The notes under the pieces are model-generated. The model was not told where the DNA came from, did no database searches, and was given only the letters and a program-made list of their open reading frames with translations. Positions 25,979-34,928 of a stretch of 64,000 nucleotides of DNA are shown here, one piece after another; the first letter of the stretch is position 1, and each line of letters opens with the position of its first letter. The translations under genes and the position numbers were made by a program. The stretch is from Mesorhizobium sp. (GTDB lineage: Bacteria; Pseudomonadota; Alphaproteobacteria; Rhizobiales; Rhizobiaceae), in the NCBI GenBank assembly GCA_004020875.1, contig SAPZ01000007.1:124001-188000 (forward strand), read 5' to 3'.

Positions 25979-26329
25979 CGCGTTTGGATCCTGCTGATCT
26001 GCCAATTGCGTTCGGACTGCGGGTCAAGTGATGGTTCTTTCCCTGACAGTTGGGGTCCGCAATTCGGAAAGTGCTGGCGTCCCATCAGACTTGGGTCGCA
26101 TGCCGAAGGGACTGTAGAACCTCTTCTGCCACGTCCTCGATAAGTATATGTTGGGTCAAAGTGCTGGAATTAATCCGGCCGGCATTGTCGCGGGGTCATT
26201 CTCGCGAGTCGTTACGTTGGGGCATAGCAGGAGCAATTCCAGGAAAAGCGTGAGCGGACTGGTTCGGTGCCTTCGCCGCATCCTTCCGCTAGAAATGGCG
26301 TCCGAGCAAACAGCTAGAGCAAAACGGCC
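25979..26329. other. Non-coding region after tRNA-Gly
   Basis: About 350 bp without a supported gene. It includes a partial dispersed repeat at about 26228-26260 (GAGCAATTCCAGGAAAAGCG). The right part should contain the promoter of the small orphan genes that follow. Confidence 0.4.
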
Positions 26330-26629
26330 ATGAGGTTCACAGCTTTACAGGATCCGTGCGGCCAGTGGATGGTCTATGATCAGCGGTCCGGGTGCCCGGC
26401 GCAGATACCGGACATGGTGTTTATTGGCCTCCAACGCGCGCAGGCGGAAGAGCTCGCCAGCCAGGCAAATGAACTCGTCTCGACACCCCGTCCGGCGGCA
26501 CTTTCGCGGTATTTCAGCCTTTTATCGATATTTTACTGGCCTGCGGCGGAACAACCGGCCGCTATTTCGACTTCTCTGCGCGTCGTGGAAGGCGAACCTG
26601 GCAGGCACTGGGTCAAAACAAGGACTTGA
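26330..26629 (+). CDS. Small hypothetical protein, tandem paralogue 1
   Basis: The 99-aa frame begins MRFTALQDPCGQWMVYDQ and continues FIGLQRAQAEELASQANEL. The first 50 residues are clearly paralogous to the next gene (26663). The C-terminal half (after about residue 49) has no counterpart there and is of lower quality, so it may be read-through after a frameshift in an originally shorter gene. No signal peptide or membrane segment is obvious. Function unknown. Confidence 0.55.
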   Translation: MRFTALQDPCGQWMVYDQRSGCPAQIPDMVFIGLQRAQAEELASQANELVSTPRPAALSRYFSLLSIFYWPAAEQPAAISTSLRVVEGEPGRHWVKTRT

Positions 26630-26662
26630 AGTGCTCTGGCCGCGCCGCAACAAGGAGCGCCG

Positions 26663-26851
26663 ATGAGGTTCGCAGCGATGCAGGATCCGTGTGACGACTG
26701 GCTGGTCTGTGATTTGGTTTTCGACCTGCCGGCGGAAATGGAAGGTCGGCCGCTGATCGGGTTGACGCGCGCCGAAGCCGAGCAGTTTGCTGACCGGGCC
26801 AATGCCAAGCACGCTGCCAATTTCCCCGTGCCGCTCGCCAGCGTCGCCTGA
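26663..26851 (+). CDS. Small hypothetical protein, tandem paralogue 2
   Basis: The 62-aa protein begins MRFAAMQDPCDDWLVCDL and has LIGLTRAEAEQFADRANA. Shared with the preceding gene are M-R-F, Q-D-P-C, W-x-V-x-D and GL-x-x-A-x-A-E-x-x-A-x-x-A-N. An AAGGAGCG ribosome site lies 5 nt before the ATG. This looks like a small domain of about 50-60 residues. Function unknown; the pair follows tRNA-Gly. Confidence 0.65.
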   Translation: MRFAAMQDPCDDWLVCDLVFDLPAEMEGRPLIGLTRAEAEQFADRANAKHAANFPVPLASVA

Positions 26852-26968
26852 CCGTGCAGCCGCGATTCGGCGTTGCGCCAGCCGATTCGAGCGCGAGAGC
26901 GGGGAATGAGCCGGCATGAAGCGGTCGTTCCGCGGAAACATCCGACGCACGGGTCTCAACGCCGGGAG

Positions 26969-27009
26969 CATGATGCCGAAAGGTCTGAGAGGTTTCCGAC
27001 GGCATCATG
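26969..27009. repeat. Dispersed palindrome CATGATGCCG...CGGCATCATG
   Basis: Perfect 10-bp inverted ends enclose a short degenerate centre. The same ends occur at 39577-39618. It lies in the 236-bp gap between the small orphan gene and the small exported protein gene, which contains nothing else I can identify. Confidence 0.65.
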
Positions 27010-27087
27010 CCCTCTCCTTGAGTGAGAGACGGATTTTGGACGTCCGGTCCAACCTGCCTGAAATCACACGGCTCGGACGCCCGCCAC

Positions 27088-27384
27088 CTAATGGTTGTGG
27101 GACTGCTGGAACCCGGCCACGTCATACTGCGATACGCTCTTCGGATTCTTCGAGTTCTGCGGCTGAGTCCCGGCATAATGTGTTCCCGCATTGCCATCCG
27201 GATTGAAAGCAGAACCCGGAGCGGCGGCGGCGTTGCCCGGGGTTGCACTCCCCGTCTCGGCGGTGCCGATGGTCTGGTTCGGCTGACCGGTCGTGCCGGT
27301 GACGGTGTGGACGTTGGCGGCGAAGGCTATTCCGGTGGAAGCTATGAACAAGCCGGTCACTAACGGCGTGAGGAGATGTTTCAT
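27088..27384 (-). CDS. Small exported protein of unknown function
   Basis: The 98-aa product has a clear Sec signal peptide (KHLLTPLVTGLFIASTGIAF, cleavage likely after AFA near residue 22) and a low-complexity Gly/Thr/Ala/Asn/Gln-rich mature part. It ends with SVSQYDVAGFQQSHNH, a tail typical of a small secreted protein family in rhizobia. It is probably periplasmic. No catalytic motif. The 249-bp gap to the Lrp gene contains no supported ORF. Confidence 0.65.
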   Translation of the reverse strand: MKHLLTPLVTGLFIASTGIAFAANVHTVTGTTGQPNQTIGTAETGSATPGNAAAAPGSAFNPDGNAGTHYAGTQPQNSKNPKSVSQYDVAGFQQSHNH

Positions 27385-27632
27385 CGTATTCTCCTAAAAG
27401 CGCTGGGTTTCAGGAGGGGCTCTCGGTCTTTGGGAGCACCCGGCTCAGTTGATGCATGTCGCCCAAGACCGCGTGTGGCGCGGAGCGAGATGCAGCAAGA
27501 CAGGGACAAAGGGGGTCGACCGAATCCGTGTCGACGCACCCTTGACATGCCAAAAACGTCTTTCGGACCGCCTCTCTTCCCGGACCTCGCGAATCTGTGA
27601 TGTGGACGGAGCCGGCCCCGCTCATTGCGCGG

Positions 27633-28073
27633 CTAAGCCAGGCGCGCCCGCGTCGTCCTCGGCGTCGCCAGCAGAAGGCTGGTTTCGCTGCCTGTTATGC
27701 CGGGGATCAGCCGGATTCGCCGCAGCACCGCGTCGAAATCGGTGAGCGTGGCGGTGCCGAGCTCGACCACGAGGTCCCAGCGGCCGTTGGTGGTGTGGAT
27801 CGTCGAAACCTCGGGAAAGCCGCCGAGCGCCCGTATGACACGGTCGGCGGCATGGCCCTCGATCTCGATCATCATCACGCCGCGTATCCTCTGGTCGACC
27901 GCGTCGGCGCGCAGCACCACCGTGTAGCCGATGATCTCGCCGGATTTCTCCAGCCGCTCCATGCGCGCCCTGACCGTGGCGCGCGACACGCCAAGATCGA
28001 CCGCGAGGTCGGAAACGCTGCGCCGCGCATCATGCCGCAGAAGCGTGACCAGTCTTTCGTCGAGCGCGTCCAT
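27633..28073 (-). CDS. Lrp/AsnC family transcriptional regulator
   Basis: The 146-aa protein has an N-terminal winged HTH (DERLVTLLRHDARRSVSDLA, then VDLGVSRATVRARMERLEKS) and a C-terminal RAM/AsnC ligand-binding domain (TTNGRWDLVVELGTATLTDF). It is divergent from the arginase-ornithine cyclodeaminase genes, 133 bp apart, so it very likely controls them in response to arginine or ornithine, as ArgR/PutR-like Lrp proteins do in alphaproteobacteria. That assignment is inferred from position. Confidence 0.9.
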   Translation of the reverse strand: MDALDERLVTLLRHDARRSVSDLAVDLGVSRATVRARMERLEKSGEIIGYTVVLRADAVDQRIRGVMMIEIEGHAADRVIRALGGFPEVSTIHTTNGRWDLVVELGTATLTDFDAVLRRIRLIPGITGSETSLLLATPRTTRARLA

Positions 28074-28206
28074 GATTGCCCACTTCGATCAAATTACTTG
28101 CCCAGACTGATAAATCATTCTTCTCGAAATGCCAATTTTACCTGTTCGAACCGCCAGCGCCCCATGCTCCAATCACACCAATCAATCGCGAGGACTGAAA
28201 AGAATC

Positions 28207-29139
28207 ATGCGCTGCAGGATCGTCGGCGCGCCGGTGCAGGACGGCGCGGGCAGGATGGGATGCGACATGGGGCCGAGCGCGCTGCGCACGGCAGGCCTCG
28301 TCTCGGTGCTTTCGGAGCTTGGCCATGAGGTCGAGGACTGGGGCGCGGTCGAGAAGGCGGTGGCGCGCCCGGTGGTCCACGGCAACCTCGCGCTGAAGGC
28401 ATTGCCGGAGATCTCCGCATGGACGACGGCAATTGCCGAGACCGCTTATGAGGCTTCCAACGAAGCCATGCCGATTTTCCTTGGCGGCGATCATTCGATC
28501 TCAGCCGGCACCGTCTCCGGCGTGGCGCGCCGTGCCGCGGAGCGCGGCCGGCCGCTTTTCGTGCTGTGGCTCGACGCGCATCCCGATTTCCACACGCTCG
28601 ACACCACCACCAGCGGCAATCTGCACGGCGTCCCGCTCGCCTATGCCAGCGGACAGGCAGGGTTCTCGGGCTATTTTCCGGATCTGCCCGCGACCGTCGA
28701 CCCAGCCCGCGTCTGCGCCATGGGCCTGCGCAGCGTCGACCCGGCCGAGCGCCGCGCGCTGAAGCAGGCGGGCGTCACCGTGCACGACATGCGCGCCATC
28801 GACGAGCACGGCATCGCGCCCTTGCTGCGCGCCTTCCTGGCCCGCGTCGAGAGGGAGAACGGGCTGCTGCACGTCAGCCTCGACGTCGACTTCCTCGACC
28901 CGTCGATCGCGCCGGCCGTCGGCACCACCGTTCCCGGCGGCGCCACCTTCCGCGAGGCGCATCTGGTGATGGAGATGCTGTCAGACTCAAGCCTGGTTTC
29001 GAGCCTCGACCTGGTCGAATTGAACCCGTTCCTCGACGAGCGCGGCCGCACCGCGATCCTCATGGTCGACCTCACTGCCAGCCTGATGGGCCGCCGCATC
29101 ATGGACCGCCCCACCCGCAGCCACTCCGGAAGCCTCTGA
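28207..29139 (+). CDS. rocF: Arginase
   Basis: From the ATG at 28207 the protein is 310 aa, the typical arginase length. The three metal-binding signatures are present: FLGGDHSISAGT near residue 93, LDAHPDFHT near residue 122 and SLDVDFLDPSIAPAVGTT near residue 226, with the Asp and His ligands of the binuclear manganese centre. It hydrolyses arginine to ornithine and urea. It is followed after 2 bp by ornithine cyclodeaminase, giving a complete arginine to proline route, under the divergent Lrp regulator. An upstream start at 28129 lacks a ribosome site. Confidence 0.95.
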   Translation: MRCRIVGAPVQDGAGRMGCDMGPSALRTAGLVSVLSELGHEVEDWGAVEKAVARPVVHGNLALKALPEISAWTTAIAETAYEASNEAMPIFLGGDHSISAGTVSGVARRAAERGRPLFVLWLDAHPDFHTLDTTTSGNLHGVPLAYASGQAGFSGYFPDLPATVDPARVCAMGLRSVDPAERRALKQAGVTVHDMRAIDEHGIAPLLRAFLARVERENGLLHVSLDVDFLDPSIAPAVGTTVPGGATFREAHLVMEMLSDSSLVSSLDLVELNPFLDERGRTAILMVDLTASLMGRRIMDRPTRSHSGSL

Positions 29140-29141
29140 TC

Positions 29142-30200
29142 ATGACGCAGCCTTCGCGCCTCGCCATCGTTCCCTTCGTAAGCGTCGACCGCATGATGAA
29201 GCTGGTGCTCGCCATCGGCGTCGAGCGCTTCCTCATCGAGCTCGCAGCATACATCGAGGAGGATTTCCGCCGTTGGGAGCTGTTCGACAAGACGCCGCGC
29301 ATCGCTTCGCACAGCCATGACGGCGTCATCGAGCTGATGCCGACCAGCGACGGCAAGATGTACGGCTTCAAATATGTCAACGGCCATCCGAAGAACATGC
29401 GCGAGGGCCGCCAGACGGTCACGGCCTTCGGCGTGCTGGCCGATGTCGGCTCCGGCTATCCGATGCTGCTCACCGAGATGACCATCCTGACGGCGCTGCG
29501 CACCGCCGCCACTTCCGCCTTGGCCGCCAAATACCTGGCCCCAAGGGGCTCGCGCGCCATGGCCATCATCGGCAACGGCGCCCAGTCGGAGTTCCAGGCC
29601 ATCGCCTTCAAGGCGCTGCTTGGCGTCGACAGGCTGCGGCTCTACGACATCGACCGTTCGGCGTCCGAAAAATGCGCCCGCAACCTCGCCGGCAAGGGCT
29701 TCGACGTCACCATCTGTTCGACCGGCCAGGATGCCGTGGAAGGCGTCGACATCATCACCACGGTGACGGCGGACAAGCAGTACGCCACGATCCTCACCGA
29801 CAACATGGTCGGCTCCGGCGTCCACATCAACGCCGTAGGCGGCGACTGCCCAGGCAAGACCGAGCTGCATCGCGACATCCTGTTGCGCTCCGACATCTTC
29901 GTCGAGTTCGCGCCGCAGACGCGCGTCGAGGGCGAGATCCAGCAGCTCGACGCCGACCATCCGGTGACCGAGCTGTGGCAGGCGATGACCGGGAAGGCTG
30001 AGGGCCGCAAGGCGCCGGAGCAGATCACGCTGTTCGATTCCGTCGGCTTCGCCACCGAGGATTTTTCGGCGCTTCGCTATGTCCGCGACCAGCTCCAGGC
30101 CACCGGCCTCTATGAGGAGCTCGACCTGCTCGCCGACCCCGACGAGCCGCGCGACCTGTTCGGCATGCTGGAGAGGGCGGCCATGCAGCCGGCGGCGTGA
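29142..30200 (+). CDS. ocd: Ornithine cyclodeaminase
   Basis: The 352-aa protein belongs to the ornithine cyclodeaminase/mu-crystallin family. The N-terminus carries SVDRMMKLVLAIGVERFLIE and LMPTSDGKMYGFKYVNGHP for substrate binding; the Rossmann NAD-binding motif AIIGNGAQSEFQAI lies near residue 142. DCPGKTELHRDIL follows. It converts ornithine to proline with release of ammonia. It is translated 2 bp after arginase, with the AAG-rich end of that gene likely serving as ribosome site. It is convergent with the sugar ABC operon. Confidence 0.95.
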   Translation: MTQPSRLAIVPFVSVDRMMKLVLAIGVERFLIELAAYIEEDFRRWELFDKTPRIASHSHDGVIELMPTSDGKMYGFKYVNGHPKNMREGRQTVTAFGVLADVGSGYPMLLTEMTILTALRTAATSALAAKYLAPRGSRAMAIIGNGAQSEFQAIAFKALLGVDRLRLYDIDRSASEKCARNLAGKGFDVTICSTGQDAVEGVDIITTVTADKQYATILTDNMVGSGVHINAVGGDCPGKTELHRDILLRSDIFVEFAPQTRVEGEIQQLDADHPVTELWQAMTGKAEGRKAPEQITLFDSVGFATEDFSALRYVRDQLQATGLYEELDLLADPDEPRDLFGMLERAAMQPAA

Positions 30201-30263
30201 GGCCGTTGGCCCGGACTGTCCTAAGCGCCGGCCAGCCTCATAGGGCATTGACGATGCAGGGGC

Positions 30264-31265
30264 CTAACGCCGCGGCGCCGCGCAGCTCTCCCGCTCGACC
30301 AGCGCCGGCGCCAGCACCTCGCGCCTTGACGGCGCTTCCGGCTCGCTCAGCCGCTCCAGCAGCAGGCTCACCGCGCGTATGCCGATCTTCTCCACCGGCT
30401 GCGCGATCGTAGTCAGCGAAGGCCAGGTGGTGACCGCATAGGGGATGTCGTCGAAGCCGACCATCGAGATGTCGTCGGGAACTCGCAGGCCTCGCGCCCG
30501 CAGCGCCGTGATCGCGCCCATGGCCATCAGGTCGTTGCAGGCGAACACCGCGGTAATGTCCGGCTCCCGCCCCATCAGCTTATCCATTGCGACGCGACCG
30601 CCGGCGAAGTGATAGTCGGAATCGACGATCGACGAGGCCGGCAGTTCGAGTCCCGCTTCACCGAGCGCCCGCACGAATCCGCGCAGGCGGGCCGGGCTGG
30701 AGCTGGAATCGCGCGGGCCGCCGATGGCGCCGATCTTCCGATGCCCGAGCCCGACCAGATACCGGCCGGCGAGATAGCCGCCGTGGTCGTGGTCGACAAG
30801 CACCGAATCGACATTGACCGACTGGATCTCGCGGTCGAGCAGCACCGCCGGCACGCTGGGCAGGAGGCGGGCGAACACCCGCGCATGGTCGGACGAGCCG
30901 GCAAAGATCAGCCCGTCGATCTGCTTGGCCATCAGCACCGAGAGGTAGCGCTCCTCCTTCTCGGCATTGCCGTCCGAATTGCACAGGATCACCGTGTAGC
31001 CGGATACGAAACCCGCATCCTCTATCTGACGCGCGACGCTGGCGAAGAACGGATTGGAATTGTCCGGCAGCAGAAGGCCGATGGTCTTGGTCTCGCCGCG
31101 CCGCAGACTCCGCGCCACCGAGTTCGGGCTGTAGCGCAAGGCGGTGATCGCGGCCCGCACACGCTCGGCCGTCTCCGGCTCGACATGACGCGTGCGGTTC
31201 ATCACATGCGAGACGGTCGCGACGGACACCCCCGCGTGGCGCGCAACATCGGCAATAGTCGTCAT
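30264..31265 (-). CDS. LacI family transcriptional regulator
   Basis: The 333-aa protein starts with a LacI HTH (TTIADVARHAGVSVATVSHV, hinge SPNSVARSLRRG) and has a periplasmic-binding-protein-like effector domain (IGLLLPDNSNPFFASVARQI, AVFACNDLMAMGAITALRAR). It is the last gene of the CUT2 sugar operon, 22 bp after the permease, so it probably represses its own operon through the 26-bp palindrome at 34929-34954. The sugar inducer is unknown. Confidence 0.92.
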   Translation of the reverse strand: MTTIADVARHAGVSVATVSHVMNRTRHVEPETAERVRAAITALRYSPNSVARSLRRGETKTIGLLLPDNSNPFFASVARQIEDAGFVSGYTVILCNSDGNAEKEERYLSVLMAKQIDGLIFAGSSDHARVFARLLPSVPAVLLDREIQSVNVDSVLVDHDHGGYLAGRYLVGLGHRKIGAIGGPRDSSSSPARLRGFVRALGEAGLELPASSIVDSDYHFAGGRVAMDKLMGREPDITAVFACNDLMAMGAITALRARGLRVPDDISMVGFDDIPYAVTTWPSLTTIAQPVEKIGIRAVSLLLERLSEPEAPSRREVLAPALVERESCAAPRR

Positions 31266-31287
31266 ATCCCTGGTTCCCCGAGGTCTC

Positions 31288-32304
31288 CTACCGAACCTTG
31301 CGCAGCAGCCTCTCCCGATATGCGTCTAGGATGACCGCGAGCACGATGACAAGGCCGATCACGATCGGTTTGAAATTGTCGCCGACGCCGAGCAGCTGCA
31401 ACCCGGTGGAGAGCACCTGCAGGATGCAGGCGCCGACCAGCGTGCCGATTATTGAGCCCTTGCCGCCGCTGAGGCTGGTGCCGCCGATGATAACGGCGGC
31501 GATGGCGTTGAGCTCGTACCCGACGCCGGCGATGGGGCTGCCGATGTTGAGGCGCAACAGATAGACCATGGCCGCAATGCCGGCGGTGAGGCCGCTGATG
31601 GTGAAGGCGGCGACCTTGTAGAAATCCGGATTGTGGCCCGACAGCCGCACCGCCTCGTCATTGGTGCCGACGGCGAAGATCATGCGGCCGAAGACGGTAA
31701 AGCGCAGCACGAACCAGCCGGCCGCGATCACCAGCACCGCGACAAGGAAGATCGACGGCAGGAAGCCGCCGATGATCAGGTTGCCGAAATCGACGAAACT
31801 CTGCGGCAGGCCGGTGATGGTGGAATTGTCGCTGACGACGCGGGCGGCGCCCGCCGCCATGTTGAGCATGCCGAGCGTGACGATGAAGGAGGGTATCTTC
31901 CAACGCGTCGAGATCCAGCCATTGAGGAAGCCGCACACCGCGCCCGTCGCCATGCAGGCCAGAAGCGCCAGCGTGATCGCGACCGCCGGCGACAGGCTCT
32001 CGTCGATCATCACGGTGGCGCCGACCACGGTGCAGAGCGCCAGCACCGAGCCGACCGACAGATCGATGCCGCCGGTCAGGATGACGAAGGTCATGCCCGC
32101 CGCCAGCACCGTGTTGATGGCGATCTGCACGAAGATCTTCAGCGCATTGTCGGGGGTGGCGAAGTAGGGCGCCGTGGCCGAGAAGAACAAGGTGATCAGC
32201 ACCAGCGCCAGGAGCACGCCGGCGTCGCGGATCAGGAAGCGCAGGAATTTCGCCCGGCCGGGTGAAACAGGCGCCGACACCAGCGGTTCGGACGTCTCGG
32301 TCAT
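31288..32304 (-). CDS. Sugar ABC transporter permease (RbsC type)
   Basis: From the ATG at 32304, overlapping the ATPase stop (ATGA), the protein is 338 aa with about 8-10 membrane segments. It has the RbsC/XylH family signatures FVILTGGIDLSVGSVLALC and ELNAIAAVIIGGTSLSGGKG, the latter being the conserved EAA-like loop that contacts the ATPase. It forms the homodimeric channel of a CUT2 importer. The frame extends 90 codons upstream inside the ATPase gene without support. Substrate unknown (pentose or polyol class). Confidence 0.93.
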   Translation of the reverse strand: MTETSEPLVSAPVSPGRAKFLRFLIRDAGVLLALVLITLFFSATAPYFATPDNALKIFVQIAINTVLAAGMTFVILTGGIDLSVGSVLALCTVVGATVMIDESLSPAVAITLALLACMATGAVCGFLNGWISTRWKIPSFIVTLGMLNMAAGAARVVSDNSTITGLPQSFVDFGNLIIGGFLPSIFLVAVLVIAAGWFVLRFTVFGRMIFAVGTNDEAVRLSGHNPDFYKVAAFTISGLTAGIAAMVYLLRLNIGSPIAGVGYELNAIAAVIIGGTSLSGGKGSIIGTLVGACILQVLSTGLQLLGVGDNFKPIVIGLVIVLAVILDAYRERLLRKVR

Positions 32305-33803
32305 GGTCGCACATACTCCTGATAGGCGAGCGACAGGATGCGCTCCTGATCGAATTCGGCGCGCGGCACCTCGCCGACGATACGGTTCCTGGAAAAGACG
32401 ATGATGCGGTGGCACATGCCCATCAGCTCGGGCAGGTCGGACGAGACCATGATGATGCCCTTCTGTTGCGCCGCCAGCATCCAGAGCAGCTGGTAGATCT
32501 CGCGCCGGGCGCCGATATCGACGCCGCGCGTCGGCTCGTCGAGGATCAGCGTCGAGGTGCCGCGGAACAGCCACTTGGCCAGCACCACCTTCTGCTGGTT
32601 GCCGCCCGAGAGGTTGCGCACGGCCTGCTCGATCGAGCTTGCCTTGACCCGCAGCTGGCCGACGAGATCGTTTGCCGCCGCGGCCTCGGCGCGGCGGTTG
32701 AGCAGCCCGTTGCGCGAGATTTTGCCGAGATCGGTGATGGTGATGTTCTTGTCGACGGCCATGTCGAGCAGCAGGCCCTGACCTTTGCGGTCCTCGGTAA
32801 GCAGGCTCAAGCCATGCCGCACCGCGTCCTTGGGGGCGGCGATCGCCACCGGCTTGCCGTCGATCTCGACAACGCCGTCGAGCTTCGGATCGGCGCCGAA
32901 CAAGGCGCGCATCGCTTCGGTGCGGCCGCTGCCGACCAGCCCGGCGACGCCGAGGATCTCCCCATGGCGCACGGCGAAGGAGATATCGGGCGTCGAGGCG
33001 TCGCGCTTCAGATTGGCGACGCTGAGCGCGACCTTGCCCGGCACGATGGCGTCATCGAAGCTGTACTCGTCGGCGATGTCGCGGCCGATCATCATGCGCA
33101 CCAGGTCGGGCACGGTGAGGCCATGGAGATCGCGCGTGGCGACCACCCTGCCGTTGCGCAGCACCGTCACCCGCTCGCCGATCTCGAATACCTCATGCAG
33201 GCGGTGCGAGATGTAGATGATGGTGACGCCTTTTGACTTGAGCCGCTTGATGATGGCGAAGAGCCGCGTGATCTCTGGCGGCGTCAGCGTCGCCGTCGGC
33301 TCATCCAGCACAAGAAGCTTCGAATCGTCGCTCAACGCCTTGGCGATCTCGACCAGCTGCATTTGCGCCACGCCGAGCGCCTCGACCCGCGTCCGCGGGT
33401 CAATCTCGAGGCCCACCTCTTTCAGCAATGCGACAGCGCGCCGGTTGAGCGCCTTGCGGTCGACGATGCCGAAGGCGCGTCGCGGCAGGTTTTCCAGCAT
33501 CAGATTCTCGGCGATGCTGAGATAGGGCAGAAGGTTGAGCTCCTGGTGCACGATACGGATGCCGCTCAGCTGCGCGTCGTGCGGCGACTTCGGCTGGTAA
33601 GCCGCGCCGTTGAAGGCGATGGTGCCGGTGTCCGGTTCGTAGATGCCGGCCAGGAGCTTGATCAGGGTCGACTTGCCGGCGCCGTTCTCGCCAAGCACGA
33701 TATGTGTTTCGCCGCGCGCGATCGACAGCGAGACGTCGCTCAGCGCCACGACGCCCGGGAAGACCTTTCCGACCCCTTCAAGGGAAAGAATCACATCGTC
33801 CAT
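32301..33803 (-). CDS. Sugar ABC transporter ATP-binding protein (RbsA type, two NBDs)
   Basis: The 500-aa protein has two fused nucleotide-binding domains. The first has Walker A GENGAGKST near residue 40, LGVAQMQLVEIAKALS as signature region and LLVLDEPTATLT as Walker B. The second has a degenerate Walker A (GLVGSGRTEAM), a full signature NLSGGNQQKVVLAKWL and LILDEPTRGVD. This asymmetry is typical of RbsA/XylG/MglA ATPases of CUT2 importers. The start at 33803 is chosen by family length; 11 codons upstream is another in-frame ATG. It overlaps the permease gene. Confidence 0.95.
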   Translation of the reverse strand: MDDVILSLEGVGKVFPGVVALSDVSLSIARGETHIVLGENGAGKSTLIKLLAGIYEPDTGTIAFNGAAYQPKSPHDAQLSGIRIVHQELNLLPYLSIAENLMLENLPRRAFGIVDRKALNRRAVALLKEVGLEIDPRTRVEALGVAQMQLVEIAKALSDDSKLLVLDEPTATLTPPEITRLFAIIKRLKSKGVTIIYISHRLHEVFEIGERVTVLRNGRVVATRDLHGLTVPDLVRMMIGRDIADEYSFDDAIVPGKVALSVANLKRDASTPDISFAVRHGEILGVAGLVGSGRTEAMRALFGADPKLDGVVEIDGKPVAIAAPKDAVRHGLSLLTEDRKGQGLLLDMAVDKNITITDLGKISRNGLLNRRAEAAAANDLVGQLRVKASSIEQAVRNLSGGNQQKVVLAKWLFRGTSTLILDEPTRGVDIGARREIYQLLWMLAAQQKGIIMVSSDLPELMGMCHRIIVFSRNRIVGEVPRAEFDQERILSLAYQEYVRP

Positions 33804-33855
33804 GCAGCAATCCTGAATGGCGTTCTTCGGCCGCAAGGCGGCGTGAACGCGCCGC

Positions 33856-33886
33856 CATCGCCGCCGGCAGTTTGCCGGCGGCGATG
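33856..33886 (-). promoter_or_regulatory. Perfect intercistronic hairpin between binding-protein and ATPase genes
   Basis: CATCGCCGCCGGCA and TGCCGGCGGCGATG make a perfect 14-bp stem with a 3-nt loop. It is located in the 136-bp gap after the binding-protein gene. Such structures often protect the upstream mRNA or partially terminate, giving more binding protein than ATPase and permease. Confidence 0.75.
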
Positions 33887-33939
33887 ATGAGACAAGCGAA
33901 AGGACGGCACCAGAGGGAGTCCCGGCGCCCTTGCTCGCC

Positions 33940-34905
33940 TCAGGCCGTAATCAGCTTGACGTCGGTCTTGACCCAGCCGGAGAACTTCTCGCCGGCGAGC
34001 TCGCGCAGGCCGTAATCGATGCCCATGGCCGCCATCTGCGCGCCATACTGCTCGACCGTGGCGAGCATCTTGCCCTCTTTCAGCAGCGGGCCGACGGCCG
34101 GGATGTTGTCGAAGCCGACCACCTTGATCTTGCCCGACTTGCCGGCGGCGTCGATCGCCTTGACGACGCCGAGCGCCATCGAATCGTTGGCCGCCATCAC
34201 GCCCTGGATATCCGGATGCTGAGTGAGGAAGTTGGTCATCAGCGTGTTGGCTTCCTCGGTCTCCCAATGCGCGGTCTTGGAGTCGAGCAGCTTCAGCCCG
34301 TACTCCTTCACCGAATCGTCAAAACCGAGCTTGCGTTGCTTGGCATTGTCGGCCTCAGGATTGCCCTCGAGGATGACGACCTTGCCGCCCTTGCCCAGCG
34401 CCTTGCCGAGCGCGTCGCCGGCAAGCTTGGCACCGGCGCGGTTGTCCGGGCCGAAGAAGGCGAGATCCACGCCGGCCTTCTTCTTGGCTTTCTCGTCGAG
34501 CGCGACGTCGATGTTGATGACCTTGATGCCGGCCTTCAGCGCCTTGGCGATCGGCGTAACCATGGCCTTCGAATCGGCCGGCGCCACGACGATGATGTTG
34601 TATTTCTGGGTTATGAAGTTCTCGATGGCATCGACCTGGGCGGCGAAGTCGCGCTCGTCCTTCATGCCGACGGCGGCGAAATCGAACTTGTCCTTGTTCT
34701 TAGCCGCATACGCCTCCGCGCCGGCCTGCATCTGCTTGAAGAACTCGTTGGCCAGGGACTTCATCACCAGGCCGACCTTCGGCTTGTCGGCAGCAAAGGC
34801 CGGGCCGAGCGGCAAGGCGAGCGCGCCGGCGGCCAGTGCGCTGGTCTTCAGGAATTGGCGCCGCGAGACCGGGCCAAGCCCGTGCATGTTCAAAATCTTG
34901 CTCAT
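33940..34905 (-). CDS. Sugar ABC transporter substrate-binding protein (RbsB type)
   Basis: The 321-aa protein has a twin-arginine-like signal (SRRQFLKTSALAAGALALPL, cleavage after PAFA near residue 38), unusual for this class but often seen in rhizobia. The mature part is a type I periplasmic binding fold (PKVGLVMKSLANEFFKQMQA, FGPDNRAGAKLAG, MAANDSMALGVVKAID, VVGFDNIPAVGPLL). It is the first gene of the operon, delivering a sugar or polyol to the CUT2 permease. The cleft residues do not allow me to name the ligand. Confidence 0.93.
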   Translation of the reverse strand: MSKILNMHGLGPVSRRQFLKTSALAAGALALPLGPAFAADKPKVGLVMKSLANEFFKQMQAGAEAYAAKNKDKFDFAAVGMKDERDFAAQVDAIENFITQKYNIIVVAPADSKAMVTPIAKALKAGIKVINIDVALDEKAKKKAGVDLAFFGPDNRAGAKLAGDALGKALGKGGKVVILEGNPEADNAKQRKLGFDDSVKEYGLKLLDSKTAHWETEEANTLMTNFLTQHPDIQGVMAANDSMALGVVKAIDAAGKSGKIKVVGFDNIPAVGPLLKEGKMLATVEQYGAQMAAMGIDYGLRELAGEKFSGWVKTDVKLITA

Positions 34906-34928
34906 TAGTCTCCTCCACTTGATTGAGC

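Noticed and set aside
27410..27625. Minus-strand 71-aa ORF between the exported protein and Lrp genes
   Set aside because: No ribosome site or recognisable motif, and composition is like non-coding DNA.
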